A DNA stretch of 64,000 bases from positions 35,248,812-35,312,811 of the forward strand of contig NC_044277.2 of NCBI RefSeq assembly GCF_004027225.2. Reading direction: 5' to 3'. Below, piece by piece: positions 35,960 to 49,400 of the stretch (its first letter is position 1; the number at the start of each line of letters is the position of its first letter). This stretch comes from Strigops habroptila (Eukaryota; Chordata; Aves; Psittaciformes; Psittacidae). A model generated the notes under the pieces. That model was not told where the DNA came from. It searched no databases and saw only the letters and a program-made list of their open reading frames with translations. The position numbers were made by a program, and so were the translations under genes.

Positions 35960-37217
35960 ATGCTGGCTGCAGGCAAGCAAGTTTTAGATGGGAGCTTTGT
36001 TCCTCTGCTTCTGTCATAAAGACCTTCATTTTTCATTTTTGCTTTGGTGCACTGGCAGTTAGTTAGATTACAGAAGATCATCACTACTATGAGCAACAGG
36101 AGAAATGCTTCCTTCAATTTTATATTTAAAGTTCTGTATTTAGGCAAACCACAGTCTGTTTAATAACGAGGGGAATACTCATGTGAGGCAAATACTGTTC
36201 ATGACTAATATAATATTGTCACTAAAGACAGTGAAATCTTTTCTGTAACACTTTTTTGTTTTGAGAGGAAAACCCAATGGGCCATGACCAGCAATTTCAA
36301 AATTGAAAGAAATTCTGAGAAAAATTGTGGAGCAGATTCCATGAACTCCATCTATTCATGAGCACAGGTCTCCTATACACAAATAGCTCACATTCAGTCA
36401 CCTAGTTGCACCATTTGCATATTTTCTTTCCTCCTAGTATGTTGTGCACTCACTGAAATATTCTGTACCACACGGGTAGCCAGTAAGTTTCTGACTGCCA
36501 CCTAACATGCAAGCAGGTTCTGTGGAAGAACCTGGGGTTATCCAGTTGCTCATAGTTTGATCTGGCAGGACACTTTGAAACACCCAACACTTCTCACACA
36601 GCAAAGTTTGGTAAATGTGTGTTTGCAAACTTGCTGCGTTCTGACCCTGTCTTTTACAATTTTTGCATCTCTTACTCCTGTCTCGAGACATCAACACTGT
36701 AGAAAAAAGAAAGATGTTTAGTATATGTCATTCAACCAAGCATATAATAAGATGTGTTTTTTATCTCACGATATGAGAGGGGGAAGAAGACAAGCTGTGG
36801 TACACAGCGAGCAGACCGGGGGTACTCATTGGCACTCTGTAATCAATCTGTCGCCTTGCAGGAATACACAAACCTATTGGTAGGCTTTTCTTGTTGCAAC
36901 CCAAGATGATTCAGACAAGACATGCAAAATGGTGAATGTGCTAGCAGTAGTTTCAACATGGAGTCAAGACATAAATCTAGCAGGATACTTGGGATTTTAG
37001 TATACTGCAACAAAGAAAGGCCAGTGAGTTGCATCATGTTGACCATTTTTACCTTAGTTGGCCTTTCTCCCACTGAGAATTGAAGCAATGGCATCAAGTA
37101 ATAAAAAGGATATAGTTTTCCTGGATGGGCTGTGCTGTGTCTGTTCCTTCATTAATCTTAGAGCACCTTGTCCTTGGCTAAAGGACCTTCTGTCCTTCCA
37201 AGTGATGCTGAGACTTG

Positions 37218-37404
37218 TCAGTCTGCCTCAAAGGCACTATTTGTTGCCCCTAGGTACTCTGACTTCTTCTTGTGCTTCATCCACATCTTCCTCAGGAGGC
37301 TGGGCGTCCCGCACAGGTTGCTTCCTGTCAGTGGCAGGGAAGCTTCTGCTCCTGGTGGCAGGGTCAGGTCATACTCTGCCGCCTTCCTCCAGTACTGCCT
37401 CTGA
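37218..37404 (-). CDS. VXN: VXN coding exon 6 (last)
   Basis: Completes D145 and encodes residues 145-206: DQRQYWRKAAEYDLTLPPGA, then the nearly invariant vexin C-terminus with LLRKMWMKHKKKSEYLGATN. Acceptor on the - strand is ttatttgctag. The stop occupies 37220-37218. Confidence 0.95.
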
Positions 37405-40400
37405 CTAGCAAATAAAGCACAGACACGTAAAGCATCCATCTCCATGGCCCTTCTTCCTGGCTTATGGCAACCAGCCACTGAAAACCCAAGGGGCTGATGT
37501 GGCTTACACTGGCTGATGGGCATTTATGTCTCTGTGTATGGAGTATGAGGACACTGTGGCAATGAGCTTGTTACTCTCCCTCAGATGGCAATGGCAGGAT
37601 CTCAAACATCACCTGAATGTGTGTCTGGGTTAACTGCCCAGTGATGAGTGCGTTTGTACTGTGGTCAACTTGTTCCTTAATTACACTCATAGACAGCAAA
37701 GCTGCCTTTTTTTTTTTTTTTTTTAAATTGTTTAGAATTTTTAAGCTGCTTTAGGGCAAATATTGTAGGCTTCTTAGGGGGAAAATACGTAAATATTGAA
37801 TTCAGATGCTTTTTTCCTAGTGATAAAACACAGCTGTAACTGGCACTGGGGTAGCTGTATAAATGGCCATGGCTGACACTATAATAATCATGTCCTGCAG
37901 CCAATCTCTCCCTGTTTTTGGGAAGCAAGCAGCATGGCTTTACTGTAAATCACTGAGGTTTTACAGGTCTGATTCAGAGGAGATCTGCAGATGAGCACCT
38001 CTTCATGTTTCTGGTGAGAGGGTGACCTGTGGCAGAGGTGCCCCATCCCCTTCCCTGCCCAGCATCATACCACATGCAGCCCCCCCAAAAGGCTTGGCTG
38101 GGGTGCGGGGAGGGACTTACTCTTCCATGGAAGTGCTGTTGCCTGTGGGTGAATCTGTGACAGTCACTGCTTTCACAGTGATGTGGGCAACTGGTGATGG
38201 TGGAATCTGCAGGAGGAAAAAGCACGTCATTAAGAAGTGCTACTGATAAGCAGGAAGCACGGGTTTGTCTGAGGAAAGGCTGTTTTAGGAAAACCAATAA
38301 ATACTGTGAATCTCTTAAGTAGACAAATCAGGTTAAGGATTTGACTGCCCAACTCTTACCCACACAAATACTGATGACTCACATGAACGGTCTCACTGAA
38401 ATCAACACAGGGCTTGTATGATCGAGAATTACACCTCCCATTGAAGGAGGGAGGCTTGCAGAACTTTCTATTCCTTAGGTTTTGTGTCTAGCTTCCTGAA
38501 GAGGCAAGGCTTTGCGCAGGCTGAGCAGCCCGCCTCTTGCAGCTCTTCATAGGCCACCTCTATGGCTGGCTGGGGAAGAGCGGTCCCAGACATCACCATT
38601 CCTCGAGTGTTTAGAAAGGTTTCCCTGTTCTTCTGGGTGCTGCTCAGTGGCGTGGGGGGCCCAGGTTCCTGCCCCTGTTCTGCCACAGCCCCACAAGTGC
38701 CTGATCATCGCCTTCCTCCTTGTCCCATTTGACCATGAAGAGGCCACTGAGACTGGCATAGCCTCCAGGATGGCAAGTTCAAGTGTGGGTTGCCCAGAAA
38801 AAGAAAAAGAATGTTAAAAATTATGACGTGCTCTCAACATTTCAGGCAATAACCATGCTGATTTACTGTCAATACTGAAAAACATCTTAATATTATTGTC
38901 ACTGCTATAACTAGTCTTAAGTTATCTAAGGCTATTTCCTCTGGGATTAATCTGAGACTGGATATGTTTAGGTGTGTTCTGCAAGTATCTCAAGACTTAA
39001 AGAAATGTTTGAAATCACTTTTGTAAGCATCCTTTGAAGTTTAACTGGGTTAATTATTGGTGGGTGCAATTGCTTTCATTACACTGAATGCCATTAATTT
39101 TGACCATCCTTCAATATTGTACAGTAATTTTTATTGAGTGTATCCCAGCTACCTGGTTGTGGTCAGAAACTTTTAAAAGTACTGTTTTCTGCCTGAAAAT
39201 CTTTCAGTTTTTGTAACATGTAGAGACTTCGAATTTTTTTTTTTTGTTAAGAAAAAGAAGGGAAGGAAAATGTTTTAGTAAAGCTGAGTCATTTTTAACC
39301 AAAGCATTTTGTCTTTCCAATACAGAGCACATTTTTGGGTTTTGTATGATGATTTTCCCATCAGCTCTTTTTTCATTGATCTGATTACCATGTCAGGTTG
39401 GCATTCTTAAGAATATAATTATCCGATGCTTGTTCCACTTTAGAAATAATTTTTTCCTCCCAATTTGTAATATTTCCCCAGAAACAAGAGGCTAATTCCT
39501 CCCAGTTCTTGCAGGTGGCTGAGCGTACCTGTTTCCACCCCGCAGCCCTTCCTGGCTCTGTGAGGGCAGCTGTCCCATGCCAGTCTCTTCTCCCAGCTAA
39601 GGATCCTCTGGCATAAACCATATCTCAAAGCCTTAACAAAGACTGCAAAATCTGCACATACTGCCAGAGACTGACATGCTGTTAATGTGGACGTGCTGAC
39701 AGGTACTAGGTTTTGAGACGAATCAGACAGTGGTACTTGGTCTTGCTGTATTTACTTACCAAAGATTTTCCATCCAACAGGTGGTTACAGGACTTGGATG
39801 ACTCTCGTTCAGTAATTCCCACTGCAAAGGATAAGAAACATGGCATTATCAGTAATTATCCCATTGACATACCTTGTATTAAAAGCCTCCTTCCATGAAC
39901 AGAGCCCAGATTCAGGTTATACTCCCACTAGATTTGATTATAGCCAAAAGTGCAGAAGTTTCTTTATTATTATCATCTCTTGACATTCCTGCTAGTTGTG
40001 CTGAGGAAATAAAAGGGTGAGGGATGCCAGATTTTTTTCACGGAGTCAAATCCTCCTGTTTGGCTGTGGGATTGTGGAGATATCTTATTTATATATTTAC
40101 ATATTTATATATTTATATATTTATTTCTGTTCCTTGCTGCTTTCAGTGTCTGCTGTTTTTTAAAAGGATATTCAGTCAAGTGAAGAGCAAGTATCTACAT
40201 AAACACCAACATTCACCAAGACTGAGTATAGAATATGATTTACAACTGCAGTGACCAATGGAATATATATAATGACAGCAAACATCAGAAATAGCCACGG
40301 TGCTGCTTATAGTGCTGTCTCTGGCATGAGATAGTGATCAGAACTGTCTTCTCCTTCTGGGGGCAATATTTGACCATGATAAACATCTTAACCAGCCTCT

Positions 40401-43400
40401 CTCTTCCCACTCCCCGCCCCTGCCAGTAATTCCATTAGATACTTAGCTGTATCCCTCATGTCAAAGTTTAATTCTATTACCTCCTGTCATCTTGTGTATT
40501 AGGTACTAACAGTATTCAGCAAGTGGCTCCAGGCACCAGTGCTTGGAGTCTGTCCAACCACTGATGTCCGTATTCTTTTCCCCCTTTCTTTTTTTTTTTA
40601 TTTTCTTTTGTTTGACCTTGTATTATCTGATTCTCCCCCTAAGCCTGCCCCTCTGCTTGTCAGATATAGAACATATTCTAGCAAACTTTTAGCAAAATAT
40701 CTGAGCAAATGTAAGTCCTTGTGGCTTCAGCCTTGTAAGTGCTTCCCTTAGAACAATGGTGGCTGGGTGTGGTATGAATTCTGCTTCCAGAAGGTGCTAC
40801 GGATGCCCAAGCCTGGGACAATGGTTGCTCCACATCAGTTGTTCTGACTTGCCCTATGTTTCCAAGATGAACGCTTGCACAAAAACTTGGTACAAAGCTG
40901 AGTACTTCTTTCCTGGAGAGTAAGTGCAATTTTGTTATGTTTTGTTTCGACCTATCCATCCTGTGTAACAAAGCACAGCTTTCCGTGCAGTCAAGAGTTC
41001 CTTCTTGTGGCCTCCCATTACACTTACTTCCTTCAAGGCCAGGTTGGTTGGGGCTTTGAGCAACCTGGTCTAGTGGAATGTGTCCCTGCCCATGGCGGGG
41101 GATTGGAACCAGATGATCTTTAAGGTCCCTTTCAACCCAAACCATACTATGGTGCTTTGATATTTGTGTAGGGTATCTGGTGCCAGCAATACATGTGCTG
41201 ATGGTTTTACCTGTGCTCTTGTTTACACACTTTTCCCCTACTGTGGGGAACTGTTCAGTCTATTACCCAGATTTCAACTTGTGCTTTACCAAATCTGAAG
41301 TCTCTTTAATATTCAGCAGTACTTCTTTATGGAGCAAACATGGAAAACTCTACAGACACTACTATTTCCAGTAAGAAAGTTGAAGGATATTTTTGAAGGG
41401 TAAAATTTACATGGAAGTCACATTTGTAGAGAGATTAATGAAAACAGATGATACATATCCATACGTTTACCTCACTTCATACCACATAATGATCATTCTG
41501 CAGCTGTTGAGAAACAGCTGGAGAAACCTTTCTGGACTCTCTCATGGTGCCCTATTCTCTGTGTAGGTGTTATTAGTACAGTTAGTACTGAAACTGGACA
41601 CTGCAGCACATCATAACGAAGAGCTATTTTAATTTTCATACAAATATTCACCAATACTTCTACATTCCTGCCCTTAAAATGTTAAATCTGTCAGGCACTC
41701 AAAAGTTATGGAACACCAGAACTGGATCAAAGTGATTTCATCCCCCAAAGGACCTAGGTACTGAGATTCAGTCTCTAATTTGTGACCAGTAACCATTTTT
41801 CCGCAGACTTTCTGCTTCACTCACGTAGACAGTGTTCACTCAGAAAGCAGCTGATCAGCGCACAGTCCTGTACTTACTTTCCCCATCAGTGAATCCTCTG
41901 AGGAAAGAACTATTAATATTTTCACAGGCTCCTCTGTATTGCTGATCACTGTGGTCATCATCTGTACAAATGTGTTTAAAAACCAGCTTCATCACCTCCT
42001 GGAGGACAAGGAGTTACATCAGGAAAGCAGAGGTAGGTACTGAATTTAAGATTAGAAGTTCCTGGGATCCAGTTTGTCAGAGGCTTGTGCAGGGCACAGC
42101 ACTGTTCATAGCCAAAGCAGTTTTTAGTGCAGCAGGAACTGAGCATTCCCAGGTGTTGCATCCAGAGATGTGAAGCAGGCATCCAGGAAAGGGGAATACA
42201 TCGGCTGTGTGAGGTGATGAGCATCGCTGAGGAGTCTGGTGGCAATGATGGACAGAACTTAGGGAGCCGTTGCAGGACATGTCTTGCCATGGCCCCTGAG
42301 CACCCCCTGTGCTGGGGGAACAGGGACCCAACAAACAGCCTTGCCATGCTGCGCAAGCTTGGGCAGCCCTGCAGGAGCTCTTGCGTCTTGTCCAGGTGAT
42401 CCTGGTGAGTTTGCCTTGTCCTGTTCTCCTCACTCCCTCCTTCCACTCCTCAGCCAGTCCATTTTGACTCTTTTGTTTTAATTTAAACTCAGTTTCTCAC
42501 TCTCCCAGTTTCTTTGCCCACTCACTTCCCCTTCCCCCGCTATGAGAACTGTTTCTCTTTTCTGCTCTTCTTTTTGGATTCCTCCATCTTTTCTCATGTT
42601 CGCACCTGTCTGTCATCCTTCACCTCTTGTTTCCCCTAACAGCAGAGACCAGCAGTCCCTCCTTTCTCCCTGCTGGCTCTCTGCCACCCTTTACCCAGCA
42701 GCCGGTCCCAGCCACTCCTCCTCCTCTCCCTGCTCCAGCCCTGAAGCCCCAGTTCTTTGTCCAGCCATAGCTTGGCTCTGGTCCTGGTTTGAGATCTTTC
42801 CCTATTGTCCAAAGCTCAGTTTCTTCCTTCCCAGTTTCCCAGGCCCCACTCTTGTGTGCTCTGTGTTCCTAATGGCATGGCTTGCGTGCAGCGTGGTTGC
42901 AGTCTGGTGGTGTGAAGAATGTGCACCTTCCTGGTAGTACCTACTTTACAGATTTAGCACCTTTGCACAGCTAAATGTCCAATGACTCCACCAAACACGT
43001 GCCATATGGGATTTTTTCAAAGGCTTATGACTTGACTGCATCTGGGTGGTTTTTCGAGGGAGAGCAGAACATGAAGTTTTGATTAAAAGGCTACCCCTTG
43101 CCAAGCTGCATGGCCCTGCTCCAGCTTCGACCTTCCAAACGTCAGCGATGGAGGAGCTGAATGACCAGTCTATTTATGTTTACTCATTTCCTTGGTTTTG
43201 CTTTGGCAAACTCTCTTTTCCCTTCACTAGTTCTCACAAATATGTTGAACAAGTTTTGGCTGAAAAAACAAAATCAAGTCTGTGGCTGACATCCAGAATC
43301 TAAAATTTCATCCCAAATTATTGTGTTCTGGCAAGTTCTAAGCAACTGAACAGGGATCTTATATAATAAGATGACTCAGGCAAACTCAGTAATTCACAAT

Positions 43401-46400
43401 ATATCATGCCTAAAATATTGTCAGCCTTTGGAAAGGGAGCGCTCATGGCTCTGAATAAAGTGAGTTTATGACTCTGAATAAAGCAAGAGCTCTGCAATGC
43501 CATGGTGGTTATCTCAATAATTCCACCGGACATTTTAAGCATGAAAGTATCCTTCAGATCCATAACAAAGTGCCTGCAAACTGGAAGACTGCAGTATCTA
43601 ACAACGTTCTGAAGCCATGGAGGAATAAAGCCATTCTGCAGACTCACCGTGCTGGGCAGCGCCCTTGGCAGGGCAGGGTCCCCGCTGCCCGCTCTGCAGG
43701 CAGCCCAAGCCCCGCACCTCGTCTCCACTGTACAGCACCTGGAGGAGCTCACCATGGTGAGGATGCAGCTTCTCGGTCCTGTGGGGCTGGTGGTCGGATA
43801 TGGCTACCACCTACAGGGAAGAGGCAAAGCCATCCTGTTACACATGGCCTTAGAGATGGTGTGGTGGGACAATGCTGCTCCCCATTGTCAAGGTCAATGG
43901 GGAGCAGCATGGTGCTTGCTCTTCCCACTGCTTTCCCATCATCTGAAGAGATTTTGTTGGGTGGAAATGATGGGATTTGTGAGGTTTGTTTTCTTTGGCT
44001 CCTGCCTCCATGCATGAGATGTATAGAAGTATGGGAAAGCCATGTGGGGTCTCTCTGGAAAACACTACTTTGGTGCAGCTTTCTGTATTCTCCTCAGGAG
44101 AAATGTGGTTCAAGATTGATATGCCTTTGAGACAACTCAAATTTAATTTCTTATTGCGTCATGCCTTGGGAAATCAGTTAAATGTGAATTACAAATGCTA
44201 TTTTTTCATGGCCTCTCCCATCTTTTGGACTTAGTTACATTTTATACATGGTAATGACTACAGAGGTTACAAGGCAAGGAATAATTGTGCTCCCAGGGAT
44301 TAATGTTCACAGATATTAGCTCGCACAAACAAAACTTGCTGAGAGCTGCATCTTTGGACTTTAGCCCCCCTGTATCTCAAACAGAGCCCTCAAAATGAAC
44401 GTGAACAAAATTAAGTTCTTTTCTGCTTCAATCATGACTAAGCCATGGCACTCACTGTGCTGCCACAGGCAACTCCAGGTGCCAGAGCTAATGTGAGTTA
44501 AAAAAAACCAGGGATAGGCTCCAAGAGCAAGTGGATCCATCAGGACTGTTATCCAGGATGATCCAGAAACAGTTTTCTCAAGAAGATTAAAGTATTTGGG
44601 GAAAGGAAGCAGGATTTTTAACTCCATTGATAGCAGGAATTACATAGGCACATTTTCTATGTTTCCGAGATTCCTTATTACATGTCCTATCAGTAATATC
44701 AAAATTCGTCCTAGCAGAATCTGTATAAGTAAGCTACAGTGCCATTTTCCATTACAGCTGGAGACAACAGCACAATCTCTGTGACATATCTTCTGTGAAC
44801 ATCTTAGTTTGCAGCATTTGGCTGTAGTGCACTTTTGGAGTTCCTTATCTCCGAATTCAAGATTTCACCATGACTTTGGTGACCTCACCCATTACTGTAA
44901 TATGTAAAGACTTATCTAGGTCAGGAAACTAAACCTGCTGTAGCACAGTTTTGATCTAAACTGGAGCTGACATTTCTCTAGGGTACCTAGGGTAAGGCAG
45001 AAGGATCAGCTGGAAGTCACTTTTCTTTTCTAGACATACCAGGGAATTAAAACCTGTGTGAATGGCAGAGCCAGCCAAACTATGCAGAATTAGTAAACTG
45101 CTCTCTAAAGAACTACTCATTTAAGAACCTGTATATCCTTTGACTGGCTCAGTTTGTTTGCAGGACGCCGACTCTGAATTCAGACCTTATCGAAGTCTCT
45201 TTTGTGGACTTTACTACGCACGTGAGAGCATTGAGGCCTGGCATACCTGCTGCTGGAATTAGCTGTTTTAAGTAGGGGGCACGAAGGACACAGGAGGGTT
45301 GCAGAGCAGAGCAGAGGCTGTTCCAACAACCCTGCTCCTAGAACCAAAACCACACCGCCAAACAACCAACCAACCAGAAAAGTTGACAATTAAACATCTG
45401 GCTTTGGATAAAGTTTGAAGCTGAAAGGCTGAACACTGAGGCGCTGTTAGTGGAGGAAATTCCAGATTTGCAGAGTTAAGCTTTTTTTGATGGTCTAATG
45501 CTGATCTAATTTTTAATGTGGCAGCACTGGCATGCACAGAGGGATTTGACATTTTTCTGCAAAGTAGCCAGGTACTGGTGTCCAGACAGTTCTACCTGAA
45601 GAATTCTGGGGCTAGAAGAGCAAGGGAAGAGAAGGGAAGGATCTACTATAACTTGAAATAACTCTTAATAGGGCAATAGGAAGTGCAAATAAGCATATTA
45701 GTGAAGCACTCTATTAAGAAAAGCACTCTATTAAGAAAAAAGCGTTTCCCCTTTCTCTCATCCTTCCACAATCGTGATGTTGTGCTTTTGGAATGGGTTC
45801 TTGAATGTGATGGAAGTTACCCCCAAAGGGCAGTCATTTGACTGTTAAATCACTTAATGCTGCACTGCTTGAGTATTTCTGCAGCAAAAAAAGGTCTGGC
45901 AGATGTCCACGTTGTTTGCTATTTTTGCCCTCGCTGAGGATTAAAGTTGTGCATCTACTGCAATCACCAGACCAGGAGATTTCATGTTAGCTGAGGGCAT
46001 TTCCACAACATTGACTGCAGGTGCAGATGTAAAAGTGAAAAACAAACAATCATTCTGCTACTTTTCTGTGGGTCTAGAAACTGGCAATCACAACTTCCTG
46101 ACAGGCATGTATATTCCAGTACAGGCAATGTATTTGAATGCTCGTGTAGGAGCTGCAAGCAGCTGCATCATGTACTGAAGAAGGGGAATGCACAAGTCTA
46201 AGAGCTGACTGTGCCAGTCACTCTGGTTTGAGAGCCTTGCTTGTTTTCTTAGCTGGAGCTGCAGACCATTCCTCAAGCTCAGTGCTCCCACTGCTAATGA
46301 TGCTGCCTGCATCGTGACCAAGGCCAACCAAAGGACATCTTTAACTGGGGTAAGGAAAGCCCCAAAGGGAAAAAAAATCCTCTAAAATTACAGCAACAAA

Positions 46401-49400
46401 ACAGGGACTTTCTTATCTTATTTTCTTATGAGTACCCTTATGAGTACAGTGCTGCTACAGCAGCTGATCCAATCCAAGTGAAATATTAGAGGCTCCCATT
46501 TAGCAAATACAACCATCTATCTTCTGAGTTTTGGAACTTGATAACAGACATACAGTTGTCCTAGATTTCAATGAGAATTAGCTGAAAATTTTCAAGCTGA
46601 ATAGTTTTATGAGAAATTCTGGCTGAAATCTGGGCACTTCGTTGGAAAGTATAAATTTTGTCAAAAAAAAAAAGAAAGATAAATTATCTGAGCATTCTGT
46701 TTTATTAAGTCAGAATAGTTCACTTTTAGGTTGGACTTGAATACTATTTTTATATTACATAGAAAATAAAATATGCCAAAGGAATAACAAATAAAAAAGG
46801 GGTATCTCAAAATGGCTTATTTTGAGTAACACTCCGTCACTCTGATTACATCCTCCTTTGCAATGAAAAGCCATTTTGAATCCTCAGTCTGAGTTATGGG
46901 ACAAAAATAAGATTTTCACTATTTGAGAAAATACACACATATGTAGTTTCTACCCAAATATGACAGACATGTTATTGACCCTTCCTGGGAACCACTTCAG
47001 GCATCCTATGAAGTATTGGGACCCTGTGATCTGCTCTAATAACCAAGTGAGGGGATGGGAGCGAATGTGGCGGTTTTTTTCCAGGTACGGGTAAGTGTGG
47101 TAGGCAGGGGGGGACCTACAGTGTTGTGAGGAGATCAGGGAATCAGGAATATGAAGAAGAGGCTATTAACAAATGAGGATGGGGCTGGGAAGTGGGATAG
47201 AGCATGGAAAAAGGGAAGGCCATGGAGCAAAATATTTCAGCAGTGTTAGAGAAGAGACAGGTCTGTAGTGAGAAGAAATGCTTTAGCAAAAGGGGGTCAA
47301 AGGTTGTTAAAAGTGCTGTGACACGCACAAGAGAAAGAGGCAGTCATTCCTGCAAATCATAACTCCAATGAGAGGACCATGGAAGGGGTTGTGAATGATC
47401 CAAGTAGATTTAAGGAGGGAAAACTGGCTCTGAAGACAAGAAACCTCAGGCCCATGTGTCAAAGCGTCCAAACTTGGAAAGCATTTTCTCAGAGCATGAA
47501 AAATGCTCAGTTATTTGAATGTGGGGGATACCTCACCTGCAGGGAGCAGGTAAAGCTCCAACTGTGCCCTCCGTGCCAGTGCACAGGGCGTGAGTTGAGG
47601 ACAGGAAGCACCACTGGGATCAAGGGACAAGCATCCGCCGGTGGCTCTCTCAGAGCCATCTCTTTGAGTCAAGGTTACAGTCCATTGCTTGCTGTTTTTC
47701 TCCCACATTCCCCGGGGAATGGGATACTGGCTCCTTGATTAATGCATACAGGTATTGATATGATTTGTTTGCTTTTCATCCCTGCCTGTCCCTCTGGTGC
47801 TATCATTAAGGCTTTATGGATAGGAATTAAGTCTGTGATTCTCTCAGATGGGCCTTGTTGATAAGCGGCTATGTTCATTTTGACCGGCTCTGCATAGCAA
47901 GACCATACCTTTTGAAGTTTCAAAGTGCTTCTGTAAATAAACTGTAGCTTTACAGAAACTCCCCTTTCTGTTTCCCACCCCACTCCCTGCATCAGATACT
48001 GATGCACTTTGCCCTGGAAGATGTGCTTCCCATTTACACATGGCATTTTTAAGAATAAGTGTAGTCAACTAGAATGGGAAAAAAAGAAAAGAGGGAGAGA
48101 AAGGGAGGTTTTTCTTACACTCTTTGTTAGGATGTGCTGCGTACTTTTGGCTCGTCTTCGGGCAGGACTACATGCTGTGAAAAGAAGAACAGGAACATGG
48201 TCAGGATGCAGTGGAAGCGGACAAGATGAGGTTACACATCTCTCTAAAAGTTCTTCATGAGAATACACTGGGTGGCAAGGTGGGGAGAGGAGGAAGAAGT
48301 AAGGGTTTAAGGAGAATTCCAGCTGAGACAACCCAAAAGAAAGTCCTTTTTAATGTTATCTCAGAGACCGTGCTATAGCTGTGCAACACAGACACCCGTG
48401 GGCACAGGGCAGTAGCCTTCCCTGCAGCTCTCCCATAGGCTTCCAGCAGGAACCATGCTTCTTCCTGAGTTTTTATCTGACCTCCCACCTGCCAATGTTT
48501 CAGAAGGAAATGAGCTTCTCTTTCCATCCAGTCACCTTCAAACATGACTAGTGTGTGCATTAGCTTTGGAGAGGCCTATCATTTTGGCTGGTCTGAGTGA
48601 GGGGTTGTTTTGGACAAAGTGAACAGTGTTTAAATACTTGTTGTTTCAGTTTGACTTGAAATTGGCCTGAAAGACTCTGTGATAGTCCCAGCTTGCTCTC
48701 GCATCATATCTAACCCTTTGCTCTTTAAAATTATTACTTTCCCCTGTGTTCAGGCTACAGGATTTAGCAGCCAGTGACAGAAACAGGCTGGCAAAAACCT
48801 GCCAAATTGAGTGAATTAACTGCAATTCTAAAGGCTGACCCTGAGGGCAAGGCACATGAATGGGGGTTTCCTATTCAAGCTCCATGTATAATCCAAGGGC
48901 TTTGAAGAGCCAAGAAGGTTTGTTATGGGATGAGGGGTGACTCTTACTCTCCAGGTGAGCTTTCCTTTACATTTTTGGCACACATTCAACTCCAGGAGGT
49001 TCAGTGTTTATCACTGCTATGTGTGAATTTTTGCAAAGAGTTTTGAAGCTGTGGAAGCAGCTGGAGGTCATCCAAGGCTGCTTGTACTGCAGCCAAATGC
49101 CTCTCCTCTGATGGCAAGAGTAGGTGACTGGGCTTTCCAGGGCTTTGGTACAAGCAAAGCTGGCAGTGGGATCACTCTTCTTAGACAGCTTATGTTTCTC
49201 TAAAAGCCACCCCTTGATGAGGTTGTAGGTACCGAGTATTAGGGCCTCACTGGACAGAAACACAGTTTTGGGCTATGCTCTGCCCTCAGTGAAACAGATA
49301 GTGACAGGGGAGGTGATGGATCTTGTCCAGGGTCTCTGCCAGCGACCTGCTGCAGTGCAAGGTACTTTCACGCTGAACTCATCACAAGTAAGTTATCTCC

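Noticed and set aside
38468-38686. 72-codon frame in VXN intron 4, same strand, with an acidic helix-like middle
   Set aside because: It has no counterpart in vexin, is not needed for frame continuity between exons 4 and 5, and was not recognised as any family.
43468-44130. 220-codon open frame on the + strand
   Set aside because: It lies antisense to VXN exon 3 and its flanks, shows no domain, and its openness comes from the GC-rich exon on the other strand.
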